In this document: in pieces, positions 27,281-35,445 of the stretch
Numbering within the stretch: position 1 is the stretch's first letter
Layout of the letters: the number at the start of each line of letters is the position of its first letter
Assembly (NCBI RefSeq): GCF_002094305.1
Contig: NZ_LWTX01000003.1
Location: 496,001-560,000, forward strand
Length of the DNA: 64,000 nucleotides
Direction: 5' to 3'
DNA from: Prescottella equi
GTDB lineage: Bacteria; Actinomycetota; Actinomycetes; Mycobacteriales; Mycobacteriaceae
Notes under the pieces: generated by a model
Databases searched by the model: none
The model's input: only the letters and a program-made list of their open reading frames with translations
What the model was told of the DNA's origin: nothing
Program-made: the position numbers and the translations under genes

Positions 27281-27859
27281 TCAGCAGTACGTCTTCTCGG
27301 CCGTCGACACGTAGATCTCCGCGATCCGGTCCGCCGGCATCGGCAGGAACTGTGCGTATGCCTTTCCGACCGAATCGAATTCGGCCAGAACGCTCGACCG
27401 TGAGTCGCCCCGTGCCAGGGCCTCGCACGTGCCCTGCGCGTACAGCACCTCGACCCCGTCCATCCCGGTCGGTGGTATGCCCGCGCCCCGCAGTGCGGCG
27501 AGGTAGCGCTGCCCACGTTCGCCCGACTCGGCGACGACCTGCTCCGGTGACCGGGCGTCGATTCCGCCGGCCGCAGGTGCGGCCGGGCGCGGAGCGGGCG
27601 GCGGCACGGTGGTCACCGGTGGTGGGGGCGCGACCGTCGTGGTCGGTGCCGGTAGGGGAGTGGACGGTTCCGTCGCCGGGGCAGGCGCGGCCTGACCGGG
27701 GGAAGACGCCTGTGCCGCTGTCGACGTCGTGGGGCTCGCCGAGGTGGCGGAAGCGTCGTGTCCGGTGTGTTCCGGCGTCGAATCCTGCCCGCTACACGCG
27801 GTGAGAAGCAGTGCTCCTGCTGCCGCGACGGCGGCGGTAACTGCACGTGTGCTCGTCAT
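27281..27859 (-). CDS. DUF732 lipoprotein
   Basis: A 192-residue lipoprotein with start ATG 27859. The lipobox LLTACS predicts acylation of Cys24. A long Pro/Thr/Ala-rich spacer (about 30-105) precedes a C-terminal DUF732 domain (QVVAESGERGQRYLAALRGAGIPPTG...CEALARGDSR...TYC) with two conserved cysteines. DUF732 proteins are common in mycolata and have no settled function. The Pro-rich spacer would hold the domain away from the membrane, within the cell wall. Confidence 0.82.
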   Translation of the reverse strand: MTSTRAVTAAVAAAGALLLTACSGQDSTPEHTGHDASATSASPTTSTAAQASSPGQAAPAPATEPSTPLPAPTTTVAPPPPVTTVPPPAPRPAAPAAGGIDARSPEQVVAESGERGQRYLAALRGAGIPPTGMDGVEVLYAQGTCEALARGDSRSSVLAEFDSVGKAYAQFLPMPADRIAEIYVSTAEKTYC

Positions 27860-27973
27860 GAGCAAACAGTGTGGCATGTTGAACTACTGACCGGTAGACC
27901 CAAAAAATTCGAAGGGCGAAAAGTCGCGAGATTCGTATTCGGCGGCGCCGTGCTGTGATATAAACCACTCCAG

Positions 27974-27992
27974 CTGTTACCTTGCGTAACAG
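27974..27992. promoter_or_regulatory. Perfect 19-bp inverted repeat in a 338-bp intergenic region
   Basis: CTGTTAC-CTTGC-GTAACAG has 7-bp arms and fits a TetR- or GntR-size operator. It is the only feature I recognise in 27860-28197, between the divergent DUF732 lipoprotein and secreted-protein genes. Confidence 0.5.
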
Positions 27993-28197
27993 TCGAAGGC
28001 GCTCCGAGTCTGCGGCGAATGTGCAGGTAGAAGCCATTCATTCGCCGGGCTCTCGGTGCTGTGGACGACGGGGTGTATCCGCAGCACAGTTCGACTGACC
28101 GAAACTCGCGGCGAGAGGCGTTCGCCGTTGCTCACCCCTCTGTGTGCCCATAACCCGTGGATATGCACATCGAATGCTCGATAACTGAGGAGGACGT

Positions 28198-29103
28198 GTG
28201 AAGAACGATTCGAGAGTCACGCGGCGTCGCGTGGCAATGCGCACCGTGGCCGTGGCAGGTGCGGTGGGCGCCTCGATGGCGCTGCTGGCTCCCTTGGCAT
28301 CGGCAGCTCCGACGCCCGCCCCTGTCCCGGGTGGTGGCGTGTGCGATCCCGCAATCGCGCAAGGCTGCCTCACGGTGCTCGTCGAGAGCGGTACGTTCGC
28401 GAACAACGGCTTCAACTTGCCGATCGGGCTCGGCGACATGATCATCGCGGGCAACGCCCCTGACGACGACTTCATCCCCCGCGACGACGGCCACAACGGT
28501 GTCTACGGCAAGCCGTTGACGGTGCCCGGCGGTGTGCTCGGGGTCGATCTCCCGTTCAACAACCTGTTCGGCTTGGCAGCGGTGACCGCGACGGTCGAGG
28601 CGGTGGAGGTTCCGGTGTTCAACGGCGACCTCTTCAACTTCGATATGACCCTGAAAACGCGGATGAAGATCGACAATCCGTTCCTGGGCGACAACTGCTA
28701 CATCGGGACCGATTCGGCCCCGGTCGAACTGAACCTGCACAAGTCCAATCCGGTCGACGACCCGTCGTCCATCGGTGTCAGTGACGGCACGGAGTGGCCC
28801 GCCGGCGTCTTGGTTGCGTCCAACATCCAGAACACGGCGTCGGACTTCACTCTTCCGGGGGCGACGGGCTGCGGTCCGTTCGGGATTCTCAACCCGATCG
28901 TCAACTGGCGGGCCAAGGTGCCCAACTCCACCGGAACGGAGCTGACGACCAAGGCGACCGGCTTCATTTCGGAGTCCGCCGCCGGTGGTACGGATCCGCT
29001 GGACGGTGCGGACGACGGCACCGGTTCGAGCGGTTCGAGCGGATCCAGTGGCTCCAGCGGTTCGAGCGGCTCGGACAGCTCCAGCGCTTCCAGCGGTAGC
29101 TGA
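28198..29103 (+). CDS. Secreted actinobacterial protein of unknown function with Ser/Gly-rich tail
   Basis: A 301-residue exported protein with start GTG 28198 after GAGGAGGACGT. The signal peptide (residues 1 to about 37) is preceded by RRR. The mature part has CDPAIAQGC near its N-terminus and the segments NPFLGDNCYIG and TGCGPFGILNPIVNW. I associate these with a widespread family of uncharacterised secreted actinobacterial proteins. The last 30 residues are almost only Ser and Gly with some Asp, a flexible tail that may thread the cell wall. It is not an MspA-type porin by any motif I can see. Confidence 0.75.
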   Translation: MKNDSRVTRRRVAMRTVAVAGAVGASMALLAPLASAAPTPAPVPGGGVCDPAIAQGCLTVLVESGTFANNGFNLPIGLGDMIIAGNAPDDDFIPRDDGHNGVYGKPLTVPGGVLGVDLPFNNLFGLAAVTATVEAVEVPVFNGDLFNFDMTLKTRMKIDNPFLGDNCYIGTDSAPVELNLHKSNPVDDPSSIGVSDGTEWPAGVLVASNIQNTASDFTLPGATGCGPFGILNPIVNWRAKVPNSTGTELTTKATGFISESAAGGTDPLDGADDGTGSSGSSGSSGSSGSSGSDSSSASSGS

Positions 29104-29118
29104 TTCGCCCATAATCCG

Positions 29119-29156
29119 GGCGTCCTGCCGGCCCGTCGGGGGGTCGGCAGGACGTC
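29119..29156. terminator. Bidirectional terminator between convergent genes
   Basis: CGTCCTGCCG (29121-29130) and CGGCAGGACG (29145-29154) form a perfect 10-bp stem in the gap between two convergent genes. Short T-containing flanks follow. Confidence 0.75.
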
Positions 29157-29163
29157 CGTTCGT

Positions 29164-29964
29164 CTACTTCAGCCCGTGGAACCGGGCCATCATCTTCTCG
29201 GTGAAGGCCCGCGGCGCGAGTCGACGGACCGTGAACACGAGCGGGGCCTTGTTCCCGACCGCGTACAGCGGCTTGGGTTTGTCCGCCTCGATCGCCTTCA
29301 CCACCAGTTCCGCGACCGTCTCCGCGCGGATTCCTCGATCCTCGTTGCGCTGCATGGCCTTCGACACCGTCGTGTAGTCCGCCGTGTACGGCGAACCGTC
29401 GGCGATGTACCGGGTGCGACGGTCGCCGATGCCGGTGGCGATGGTGCCCGGTTCGACGGTGGTGAGCCACACGCCGAACGGGCTCAGTTCCCGTCTGGCC
29501 GCCGTCGCGAAGCCCTTCAGTGCGCACTTCGTGGCCACGTACGACGACCGGAACGCGAGCGGGAAGCTCGCGAGCATCGAGCCCACCATCACGACGCGGC
29601 CGTTGCCGCGCTCACGCATGCCGGGGAGCAGTAGTTGTGTCAGCTGGATCGCGCCCAGGACGTTCACCTGGAACAGGCGGTCGATCGCGTCCAGTGGCAG
29701 TTCCTCGAGCGGCCCCATCTGGCTCTCACCGGCGTTGTTGACCAGGACGTCCACGGTTCCCGCTGCGCGGGCGCACGCCTCGATACTCGCCCGGTCGGTG
29801 AGGTCCAGTGCCAGGTATTCCACGCCGGGAACTCGCGAACTCGGCTGCAGCGCATCCGGATTTCGAGTGGTGCCGAGTACCCGATACCCGCGCGAGACCA
29901 GCGCCCGGGTTACTTCCAGGCCGATGCCCGACGATGCGCCCGTCACGAGCGCGGTGCGGCTCAC
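29164..29964 (-). CDS. SDR-family oxidoreductase
   Basis: A 266-residue classical short-chain dehydrogenase. The start GTG 29964 overlaps the upstream dehydrogenase stop by 4 bp (GTGA). The nucleotide motif TGASSGIG, the NNAG motif, catalytic Ser (VGSMLA) and Y-x-x-x-K (YVATK) are all present. Its C-terminus is longer than the minimum. It is the third gene of the TetR-FAD dehydrogenase-SDR operon and may act on the same substrate as the dehydrogenase, perhaps a steroid- or terpenoid-like alcohol or ketone. The substrate is inference. Confidence 0.88.
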   Translation of the reverse strand: MSRTALVTGASSGIGLEVTRALVSRGYRVLGTTRNPDALQPSSRVPGVEYLALDLTDRASIEACARAAGTVDVLVNNAGESQMGPLEELPLDAIDRLFQVNVLGAIQLTQLLLPGMRERGNGRVVMVGSMLASFPLAFRSSYVATKCALKGFATAARRELSPFGVWLTTVEPGTIATGIGDRRTRYIADGSPYTADYTTVSKAMQRNEDRGIRAETVAELVVKAIEADKPKPLYAVGNKAPLVFTVRRLAPRAFTEKMMARFHGLK

Positions 29965-31622
29965 CCGAGGCTCCGGCCCAGCGCGCGCCCGGCCGCGCGC
30001 CCGGAGAAGATGCAGCCACCGAGGAACGTGCCCTCGAGCGCGCTGTAGCCGTGCACGCCGCCGCCGCCGAACCCGGCGACCTCACCCGCGGCGTACAGGC
30101 CGTCGAACACGCTGCCGTCGGGCCGGATCACCTGCGAGTCCAGATTGGTCTCGAGACCGCCGAGGGTCTTACGGGTGAGCAGGTTCAGACGCACGGCGAT
30201 CAGTGGTCCGTGCGCCGGATCGAGGAGCCGGTGCGGCTTGGCGACCCGGATCGCCTTGTCGGGCAGATAGGTTCGCGCGTTGCGGATGGCCATGACCTGC
30301 ATGTCCTTCGAGAAGGTGTTCTCCATCTCGCGGTCACGCGCGACGACCTCCCGTTCCACCTGGGCGTGGTCGAGCTTCGCATCGGGGGTCAGCGCGTTCA
30401 TGCCGTCGACCAGGTCGCGCAGATTGTCGCGGACCACGAAGTCCACGCCGTGTTGCTTGAAAGCCTCGACCGGGCCGGGCGCACCCTTCTTCACGCGTCC
30501 GAGCAGGAGTTTCATGTCCTTGCCGGTGAGGTCGGGGTTCTGCTCGGAACCGGAGAGCGCGAACTCCTTCTCGATGATCGACTGCGTGAGGACGAACCAG
30601 GTGTGATCGTGCCCGGTGCCGAGGATGTGCTTGAGCGTCGCGAGGGTGTCGAAGCCCGGGAACAACGGCACCGGCAGGCGCTTTCCGGTGGCGTCGAGCC
30701 ACAGCGACGACGGGCCGGGGATGATCCGGATGGCGTGATCGGGCCAGATCGGGTCCCAGTTGACGATGCCCTCGGTGTAGTGCCACATGCGATCCCGGTT
30801 GACGATGTTGCCGCCCGCGTTCTCGGTGATCTCGAGCATGCGGCCGTCCACGTGCGCGGGCACGCCGGTGATCATGTGCTCGGGCACACGGCCCAGGCGG
30901 TCGACGGGCCAGTTCTTCTTCACGAGGTCGGGGTTGCCGCCGATGCCGCCGGAGGTCACCACCACGGCCTGCGCGCGGAGTTCGAACTCGCCGACGGGTA
31001 TGCGGGACGACTTCACGCCGCGCGGTTCGGTCGACGGCTCGAGCACCGTGCCGCGCACCCCCACGGCGGCGCCGTTCTCGACGATCAGATCGTCCACCTG
31101 GTGCCGGTAGCGGAAGGTGACCTGTCCGCGGGCGGCGGCGTCGAGCACCGGTTCGCGGAACACCCGGACCACCTCCGGTCCCGTGCCCCACGTGATGTGG
31201 AAGCGCGGTACCGAATTTCCGTGACCGGTGGCCAGCCCACCGCCGCGTTCGGCCCAGCCGACGTTCGGCATCACGCGCAGGCCGAGATCGTGCAGGTAGG
31301 CCCGCTTCTCGCCGGCCGCGAAGTCGACGTAGGCCTCGGCCCACTGCCGGGGCCAACGGTCTTCGCGGTCGCGGTCGAATCCGGCGCTGCCCAGCCAGTC
31401 CTGCAGCGCCAGTTCACGGGAGTCCTTGATGCCCATGCGGCGCTGCTCGGGGCTGTCCACCAGGAACAGGCCGCCGAGTGACCAGAACGCCTGTCCGCCC
31501 AGGTTTTCCACGTTCTCCTGGTCGACGACGAGAACCTTGCGCCCGGCCTTGACCAGTTCGTGGGTCGCCACCAGGCCCGCCAGTCCCGCTCCGACAACGA
31601 TGACGTCGGCTTCCGTTGCCAC
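29961..31622 (-). CDS. FAD-binding dehydrogenase (3-ketosteroid-dehydrogenase-related, Rv0785-like)
   Basis: A 553-residue flavoprotein with start GTG 31622 after AGGAG. The FAD motif VIVVGAGLAGLVATHELVKAG is at the N-terminus, followed by NLGGQAFWSLGGL, a central VVTSGGIGGNPDL, and the C-terminal flavin segment GLYAAGEVAGFGGGGVHGYSALEGTFLGGCIFSGR. This is the fumarate-reductase/KstD superfamily. It looks closest to the mycobacterial FAD-binding dehydrogenase Rv0785, whose substrate is unknown. It lies 17 bp after its TetR gene and overlaps the SDR. Confidence 0.88.
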   Translation of the reverse strand: MATEADVIVVGAGLAGLVATHELVKAGRKVLVVDQENVENLGGQAFWSLGGLFLVDSPEQRRMGIKDSRELALQDWLGSAGFDRDREDRWPRQWAEAYVDFAAGEKRAYLHDLGLRVMPNVGWAERGGGLATGHGNSVPRFHITWGTGPEVVRVFREPVLDAAARGQVTFRYRHQVDDLIVENGAAVGVRGTVLEPSTEPRGVKSSRIPVGEFELRAQAVVVTSGGIGGNPDLVKKNWPVDRLGRVPEHMITGVPAHVDGRMLEITENAGGNIVNRDRMWHYTEGIVNWDPIWPDHAIRIIPGPSSLWLDATGKRLPVPLFPGFDTLATLKHILGTGHDHTWFVLTQSIIEKEFALSGSEQNPDLTGKDMKLLLGRVKKGAPGPVEAFKQHGVDFVVRDNLRDLVDGMNALTPDAKLDHAQVEREVVARDREMENTFSKDMQVMAIRNARTYLPDKAIRVAKPHRLLDPAHGPLIAVRLNLLTRKTLGGLETNLDSQVIRPDGSVFDGLYAAGEVAGFGGGGVHGYSALEGTFLGGCIFSGRAAGRALGRSLG

Positions 31623-31639
31623 TGCCTGTCTCCTGTCCG

Positions 31640-32263
31640 TTAGGTACCGCTGCTGTAACTGCTCACGACGGTGACGAACAGCCGCTGACGCGCCTGCCGG
31701 ACCGCCTCGTTCTCGGGTTCCATCAGCACCTGCACGGCGGTGCCGTCGTGGATCGCGACCAGTGCCCGTCCCAGGGCCGCGCGGTCGGTGACGCGTCGCC
31801 CCGCCGCGGCGAGAGCGTCCTCGACGATCGGCAGGATCGTGCCGAGAATCGCGTCCTCCCGGGCCGCCATGACGCGTTTGAGGGCGGGGTTGCGGAGGGC
31901 GTGCGCGGTGAACTCGGCGGTGATCCGGTACCACGCGTCGTCGACCGGAATCGCGGCCAGGACACGCTCGACGGCCGAGTCGAGGGTGAGGGTGGCCGGG
32001 CGGTCGGCGAGGGCAGTGCGGATGCCGTCGAGCATGGTTGCCGAGCGCTGCTCCCACATCGCGAGGAACAGCTCGTCCAGCGAGGTGAAGTTCGAGTAGA
32101 AGGCGCCGCGGGTGAACCCGGCGCGTTCGCACACCTGCTCCACCGTGGAGCGCCCGAAGCCCTCCTCGGCGAACACGTCACCGGCCGCGTCGAGCAGCCG
32201 TTGCCGCGTCTCGGCGCGCCGTTTCGTGACGCGCTTGGGTCGCGGTGTCTCGGCCGTCTGCAC
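31640..32263 (-). CDS. TetR-family regulator of the FAD dehydrogenase-SDR operon
   Basis: A 207-residue regulator; start GTG 32263 after GAGGG. The helix-turn-helix reads STVEQVCERAGFTRGAFYSNFTSLDELFLAMW. It is the first gene of its own operon. A perfect GATACA-N4-TGTATC palindrome lies 36 bp upstream, so autorepression is likely. The same site could control the divergent cyclotransferase-like gene. Confidence 0.88.
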   Translation of the reverse strand: MQTAETPRPKRVTKRRAETRQRLLDAAGDVFAEEGFGRSTVEQVCERAGFTRGAFYSNFTSLDELFLAMWEQRSATMLDGIRTALADRPATLTLDSAVERVLAAIPVDDAWYRITAEFTAHALRNPALKRVMAAREDAILGTILPIVEDALAAAGRRVTDRAALGRALVAIHDGTAVQVLMEPENEAVRQARQRLFVTVVSSYSSGT

Positions 32264-32298
32264 TGGTCACCCTCAACTTTCCGCGTCGGACCCCGTTC

Positions 32299-32314
32299 GA
32301 TACAAAACTGTATC
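32299..32314. promoter_or_regulatory. TetR-type operator GATACA-AAAC-TGTATC
   Basis: A perfect 6-bp inverted repeat lies in the 79-bp gap between the divergent tetR and cyclotransferase-like genes. Confidence 0.7.
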
Positions 32315-32342
32315 CGACGAACTCCGGCGTAGCGTCGAAATC

Positions 32343-32837
32343 GTGCAGATCTGGTACGTGAGCTACGGGTCGAACATGTCGCGCGCCCGCCTCGACTGCT
32401 ACCTGCGGGGCGGTTGTCCCGCCGGCGGCGGGCGTACCTGTGCCGGCGCGCGGGACCCGCACCCGCCGGTGGGCCGCGCCGCCGTCCGGCTGCCGGGCAC
32501 GGTCTACTTCGCGGGCGAATCGGTGGTGTGGGGCGGTGGGCGGGCGTTCTACGACCCGGACCTGCCCGGCGACACCGCCGCGTGCGCGTATCTCGTGACG
32601 GCCGAGCAGTTCGACGACATCCACGGTCAGGAGCCGTCGTGCTACGACCGAGTCCTCGACCTCGGGACACGCGAGGGGTTCCCGATGCGGACGTTCACGG
32701 CGGCGGGGGGTCGCGCCGACGTCGTGCGGACCGCGCCGTCGGCCCCGTACCTCGACACCATGGCGACCGGACTTCGCGAAGTGTTCGGCTGGAATTCCGA
32801 ACGGGCGCAGGCGTATCTGCGGCGTTTACGGCTCTGA
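32343..32837 (+). CDS. Gamma-glutamylcyclotransferase-fold protein
   Basis: A 164-residue protein. I chose GTG 32343 because it places the diagnostic glycine motif YVSYGSNM right at the N-terminus, as in the gamma-glutamylcyclotransferase fold. The frame upstream is antisense to tetR. GRAAVRLPGTVYFAG and QEPSCYDRVLDLG are further fold-consistent segments. Whether it has cyclotransferase activity is uncertain. Many bacterial members are annotated only by fold. It has no clear Shine-Dalgarno and begins 28 bp after the palindrome at 32299-32314. Confidence 0.7.
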   Translation: MQIWYVSYGSNMSRARLDCYLRGGCPAGGGRTCAGARDPHPPVGRAAVRLPGTVYFAGESVVWGGGRAFYDPDLPGDTAACAYLVTAEQFDDIHGQEPSCYDRVLDLGTREGFPMRTFTAAGGRADVVRTAPSAPYLDTMATGLREVFGWNSERAQAYLRRLRL

Positions 32838-32893
32838 CCAGGGTACCGTCGAGGTGCCGCATACTGTGGCGGCGCTCACAGAATAGGGATCCG

Positions 32894-33187
32894 ATGTCGA
32901 ATCTGCATGTCGTTGCGACAATTCCGGCCAAGGCCGGCTCCGAGAACACGGTTCGTGCCGCGCTCACCGCGCTGGCCGAGGAGAGCCGCAAGGAGGACGG
33001 TTGCGTGTCGTACGACCTGTTCGAGTCCACGTCGGCACCGGGCACGTTCGTCGTCGTCGAGGTGTGGAAGGACCAGCACGCGCTCGACACCCACATGAAG
33101 TCGAACCACATGCGTGAGGCCGCCGGCGCGTTCGGCGCCCACCTGGCCGCAGCCCCCGGCATCCACCCGCTGCGCCCCGTCTCCTGA
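32894..33187 (+). CDS. ABM-domain (putative quinol monooxygenase) protein
   Basis: A 97-residue protein starting ATG 32894. It is a single dimeric alpha/beta-barrel ABM domain with VVATIPAKAGSENTVRAAL, EDGCVSYDLFES and FVVVEVWKD...HMKSNHMREA, matching the YgiN/antibiotic-biosynthesis-monooxygenase family. Such proteins oxidise quinols or small aromatics without a cofactor, or degrade haem in a subset. The haem-binding features of IsdG are not visible. It is followed directly by a palindromic repeat. Confidence 0.85.
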   Translation: MSNLHVVATIPAKAGSENTVRAALTALAEESRKEDGCVSYDLFESTSAPGTFVVVEVWKDQHALDTHMKSNHMREAAGAFGAHLAAAPGIHPLRPVS

Positions 33188-33203
33188 CGTTTCCCCTCCT
33201 TCC

Positions 33204-33266
33204 CGCGTTTTGCGCACTTGTCGCGAGTTTTCGCCCCGCGAATCGACGATAAGTGCGCAAAACGCG
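33204..33266. repeat. Palindromic repeat element, copy 1
   Basis: The left arm CGCGTTTTGCGCACTT (33204-33219) pairs perfectly with 33251-33266, and the stem extends inward as GTCG/CGAT. It starts 17 bp after the ABM stop. A near-identical copy lies at 35380-35442. It may act as a terminator, but its shared sequence suggests a dispersed intergenic palindrome. Confidence 0.85.
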
Positions 33267-33336
33267 AGGCCGACCGGGGAGTATTGAGGTTCTCGACGCG
33301 GGGTGAGGCGTCGCCCGGAGCATGGGGAGGGCTCGG

Positions 33337-35358
33337 ATGCGGTGGATCTCGAGGACGCTGGCGGCGATCGCGGTCGCGGCGATCGCCACCGTCGGAACGG
33401 TGGCGCCGGCGAGTGCCACCCCGGACGCGGGAGAACTCGGCGCGCAGTGGACGGCCACCGCGGACGGCCCCGCGGCGTACCCCGGCATGGACATCGCGTG
33501 GGACATCCCGATCCGGATGAGCGACGGGGTGATCCTGAAAGCCAACGTGTACCGGCCCGCGGACGCGGACGGGCGGCCCGTCGACACCCCGTTCCCGACG
33601 ATCGTGAGCATGACGCCGTACACCAAGCTCGTGTCGGCGCTCGCCGAGGCAGCGGTGTCGGCTCCGGGAATCAGCGACGCGGTCATGGACTTCGCCCGCG
33701 ACATCAACTTCTCCGGAACACCGTTGAGCGGTATCACCGATCTGACGCGGGCCCTGTCCGGCGGCGGGCTGCGCACGTTCACCGTCGACCGAGAGCTCAT
33801 CCGCAGCGGGTACACCCAGGTCGTCGTCGACGTGCGCGGTACCGGTTTCTCGCAGGGGATCTGGCAGGTGTTCCAGGAGCGCGAGCAGCAGGACACCATC
33901 GAGACCATCGAGTGGGCCGCGCAGCAGGCGTGGTCGAACGGCCGAATCGGCATGAGCGGGGTCTCGTACTCCGCTATCAACCAGATCCAGGCGGCGTCGA
34001 AGCGGCCCGCGGCGCTGCAGGCGATCGTGCCGATCGAGCCGGGCGGCGACCTGGTCCGGGACGTCGTGGCGCCGGGCGGGGGTGCGGGCGTCGGATTCCT
34101 GCCGTTCTGGTTGGCGGCGGTCAACGGGCTCAAGCTGATTCCCGACGTCCAGGCGTTGATGCAGGGCAACCTCGACCAGACGAGGTTGCGCGACCGGATC
34201 GCCGATCCGGCGACGTTCTTCCAGTACCTCATCCAGGCGATCACCATCCCCGACGTCGACTCCATCCCGCCGGAGCTGCAGACGCTGCTCGAGCCGGACA
34301 GCTCGCTGCGCCTGGCCTGGCTGCCGCACGCCGAGCAGATCACGGCACCGACCCTGCTCTACGGCGGCTGGCACGACATCTTCACGAACTCACAGCCCCG
34401 GTTGTACAACGCGATCCCGCTGGCGCCCGGGAAGAAGCAGCTCGTCATGGGCGACACCTACCACCTCAACCCGGGCAGCGGCTTCGGTGATCCGGGCTAC
34501 CCGCCGCGGCTCGACGTCCTGCAGCGGGCGTGGTTCGACCGGTGGCTCAAGGACATCGACAACGGCATCGAGACGTACGGCCCGGTCACGTCGTATCAGC
34601 AGGGCAACGGCTGGACCACCACGGATCGGTTCCCGCGCGCGGGCGTCGAACATCGCCGGATGTATCTGGCGGCGCAGCCGTCCGGCACCACCGCGACGTC
34701 CGTGCACGACGGTTCCCTGCTCGCATCGCCACCGTCTGGTACGACGACTCTGACGGTGGCGCCGGGGCTTTCGAGCCTGTGCTCGCGGGACGCTGCGCAG
34801 GAACTCGCGGGCCTCCTCGCCGTGATCGACGGCTGCGCCAAGGACAACCGGATCGCGGAGCGGGATGCGCTCACGTTCACCAGCGCCCCGGTCGCGGCAC
34901 CCACCCAGATCTCGGGGCCGGTGAACGTGCACCTGAACACCGTGCTCGACACCACCGACGGCTACTGGACGGCCACGCTCGACGATGTTGCCCCGGACGG
35001 TACGTCGACGGTCCTGACGTCGGGCCAGCTCACGTCGTCGCTGCGGGGCATCGACGAGGCCCGCAGCGAGCGCTCCGCGAACGGTGACCTGACCGACCCG
35101 TTCTACACGCTCACCCTCGCGGCGCGTCAGCCGATCGTGCCGGGCCGGCCCACCACGCTGGACGTCGGGCTCACCGCGACGGACGCGCTGCTGCAGCCGG
35201 GTCACCGTCTGCGGGTGTCGGTGGCGGCGAGCAACTTCCCGAAGGGCATGCTGTTGCGTCCGCTGCTTAACGAGAGCCGGTTGGCGCCCCAGCATCTGGT
35301 GCTGGACCCGGCATCTCCGAGTTTCGTCAACGTTCCGCTCGACGTCCCGATCCCCTGA
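33337..35358 (+). CDS. Secreted CocE/NonD X-Pro dipeptidyl-peptidase-family hydrolase
   Basis: A 673-residue exported serine hydrolase. I chose ATG 33337 because GGGGAGGG lies just before it. ATG 33322 would leave no site. A signal peptide ends near ...VAPASA. The hydrolase domain carries MSGVSYSA (nucleophile), YGGWHDIF (candidate Asp) and DTYHLNPG (candidate His). The C-terminal jelly-roll begins near residue 470 (LTVAPGLSSLC) and includes ISGPVNVHLN and ALLQPGHRLRVSVAASNFP. Family members cleave X-Pro dipeptides, cocaine-type esters or acyl bonds. The gene stands between the two copies of the palindromic repeat. Confidence 0.87.
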   Translation: MRWISRTLAAIAVAAIATVGTVAPASATPDAGELGAQWTATADGPAAYPGMDIAWDIPIRMSDGVILKANVYRPADADGRPVDTPFPTIVSMTPYTKLVSALAEAAVSAPGISDAVMDFARDINFSGTPLSGITDLTRALSGGGLRTFTVDRELIRSGYTQVVVDVRGTGFSQGIWQVFQEREQQDTIETIEWAAQQAWSNGRIGMSGVSYSAINQIQAASKRPAALQAIVPIEPGGDLVRDVVAPGGGAGVGFLPFWLAAVNGLKLIPDVQALMQGNLDQTRLRDRIADPATFFQYLIQAITIPDVDSIPPELQTLLEPDSSLRLAWLPHAEQITAPTLLYGGWHDIFTNSQPRLYNAIPLAPGKKQLVMGDTYHLNPGSGFGDPGYPPRLDVLQRAWFDRWLKDIDNGIETYGPVTSYQQGNGWTTTDRFPRAGVEHRRMYLAAQPSGTTATSVHDGSLLASPPSGTTTLTVAPGLSSLCSRDAAQELAGLLAVIDGCAKDNRIAERDALTFTSAPVAAPTQISGPVNVHLNTVLDTTDGYWTATLDDVAPDGTSTVLTSGQLTSSLRGIDEARSERSANGDLTDPFYTLTLAARQPIVPGRPTTLDVGLTATDALLQPGHRLRVSVAASNFPKGMLLRPLLNESRLAPQHLVLDPASPSFVNVPLDVPIP

Positions 35359-35379
35359 TCCCACGGTCCGCCCCCCTCC

Positions 35380-35442
35380 CGCGTTTTGCGCACTTGTCGC
35401 GCCCACGACCCCCGAAATTCCGCGATAAGTGCGCAAAACGCG
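35380..35442. repeat. Palindromic repeat element, copy 2
   Basis: CGCGTTTTGCGCACTTGTCGC (35380-35400) pairs with 35422-35442 with one mismatch. It shares its left 20 bases with copy 1 in the same orientation, while the loop differs. It fills the gap between the convergent peptidase and DUF998 genes, where a bidirectional terminator is expected. Confidence 0.85.
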
Positions 35443-35445
35443 AGG

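Noticed and set aside
28198-29103. MspA-type porin
   Set aside because: Size and signal peptide fit loosely, but none of the MspA strand or constriction motifs can be recognised.
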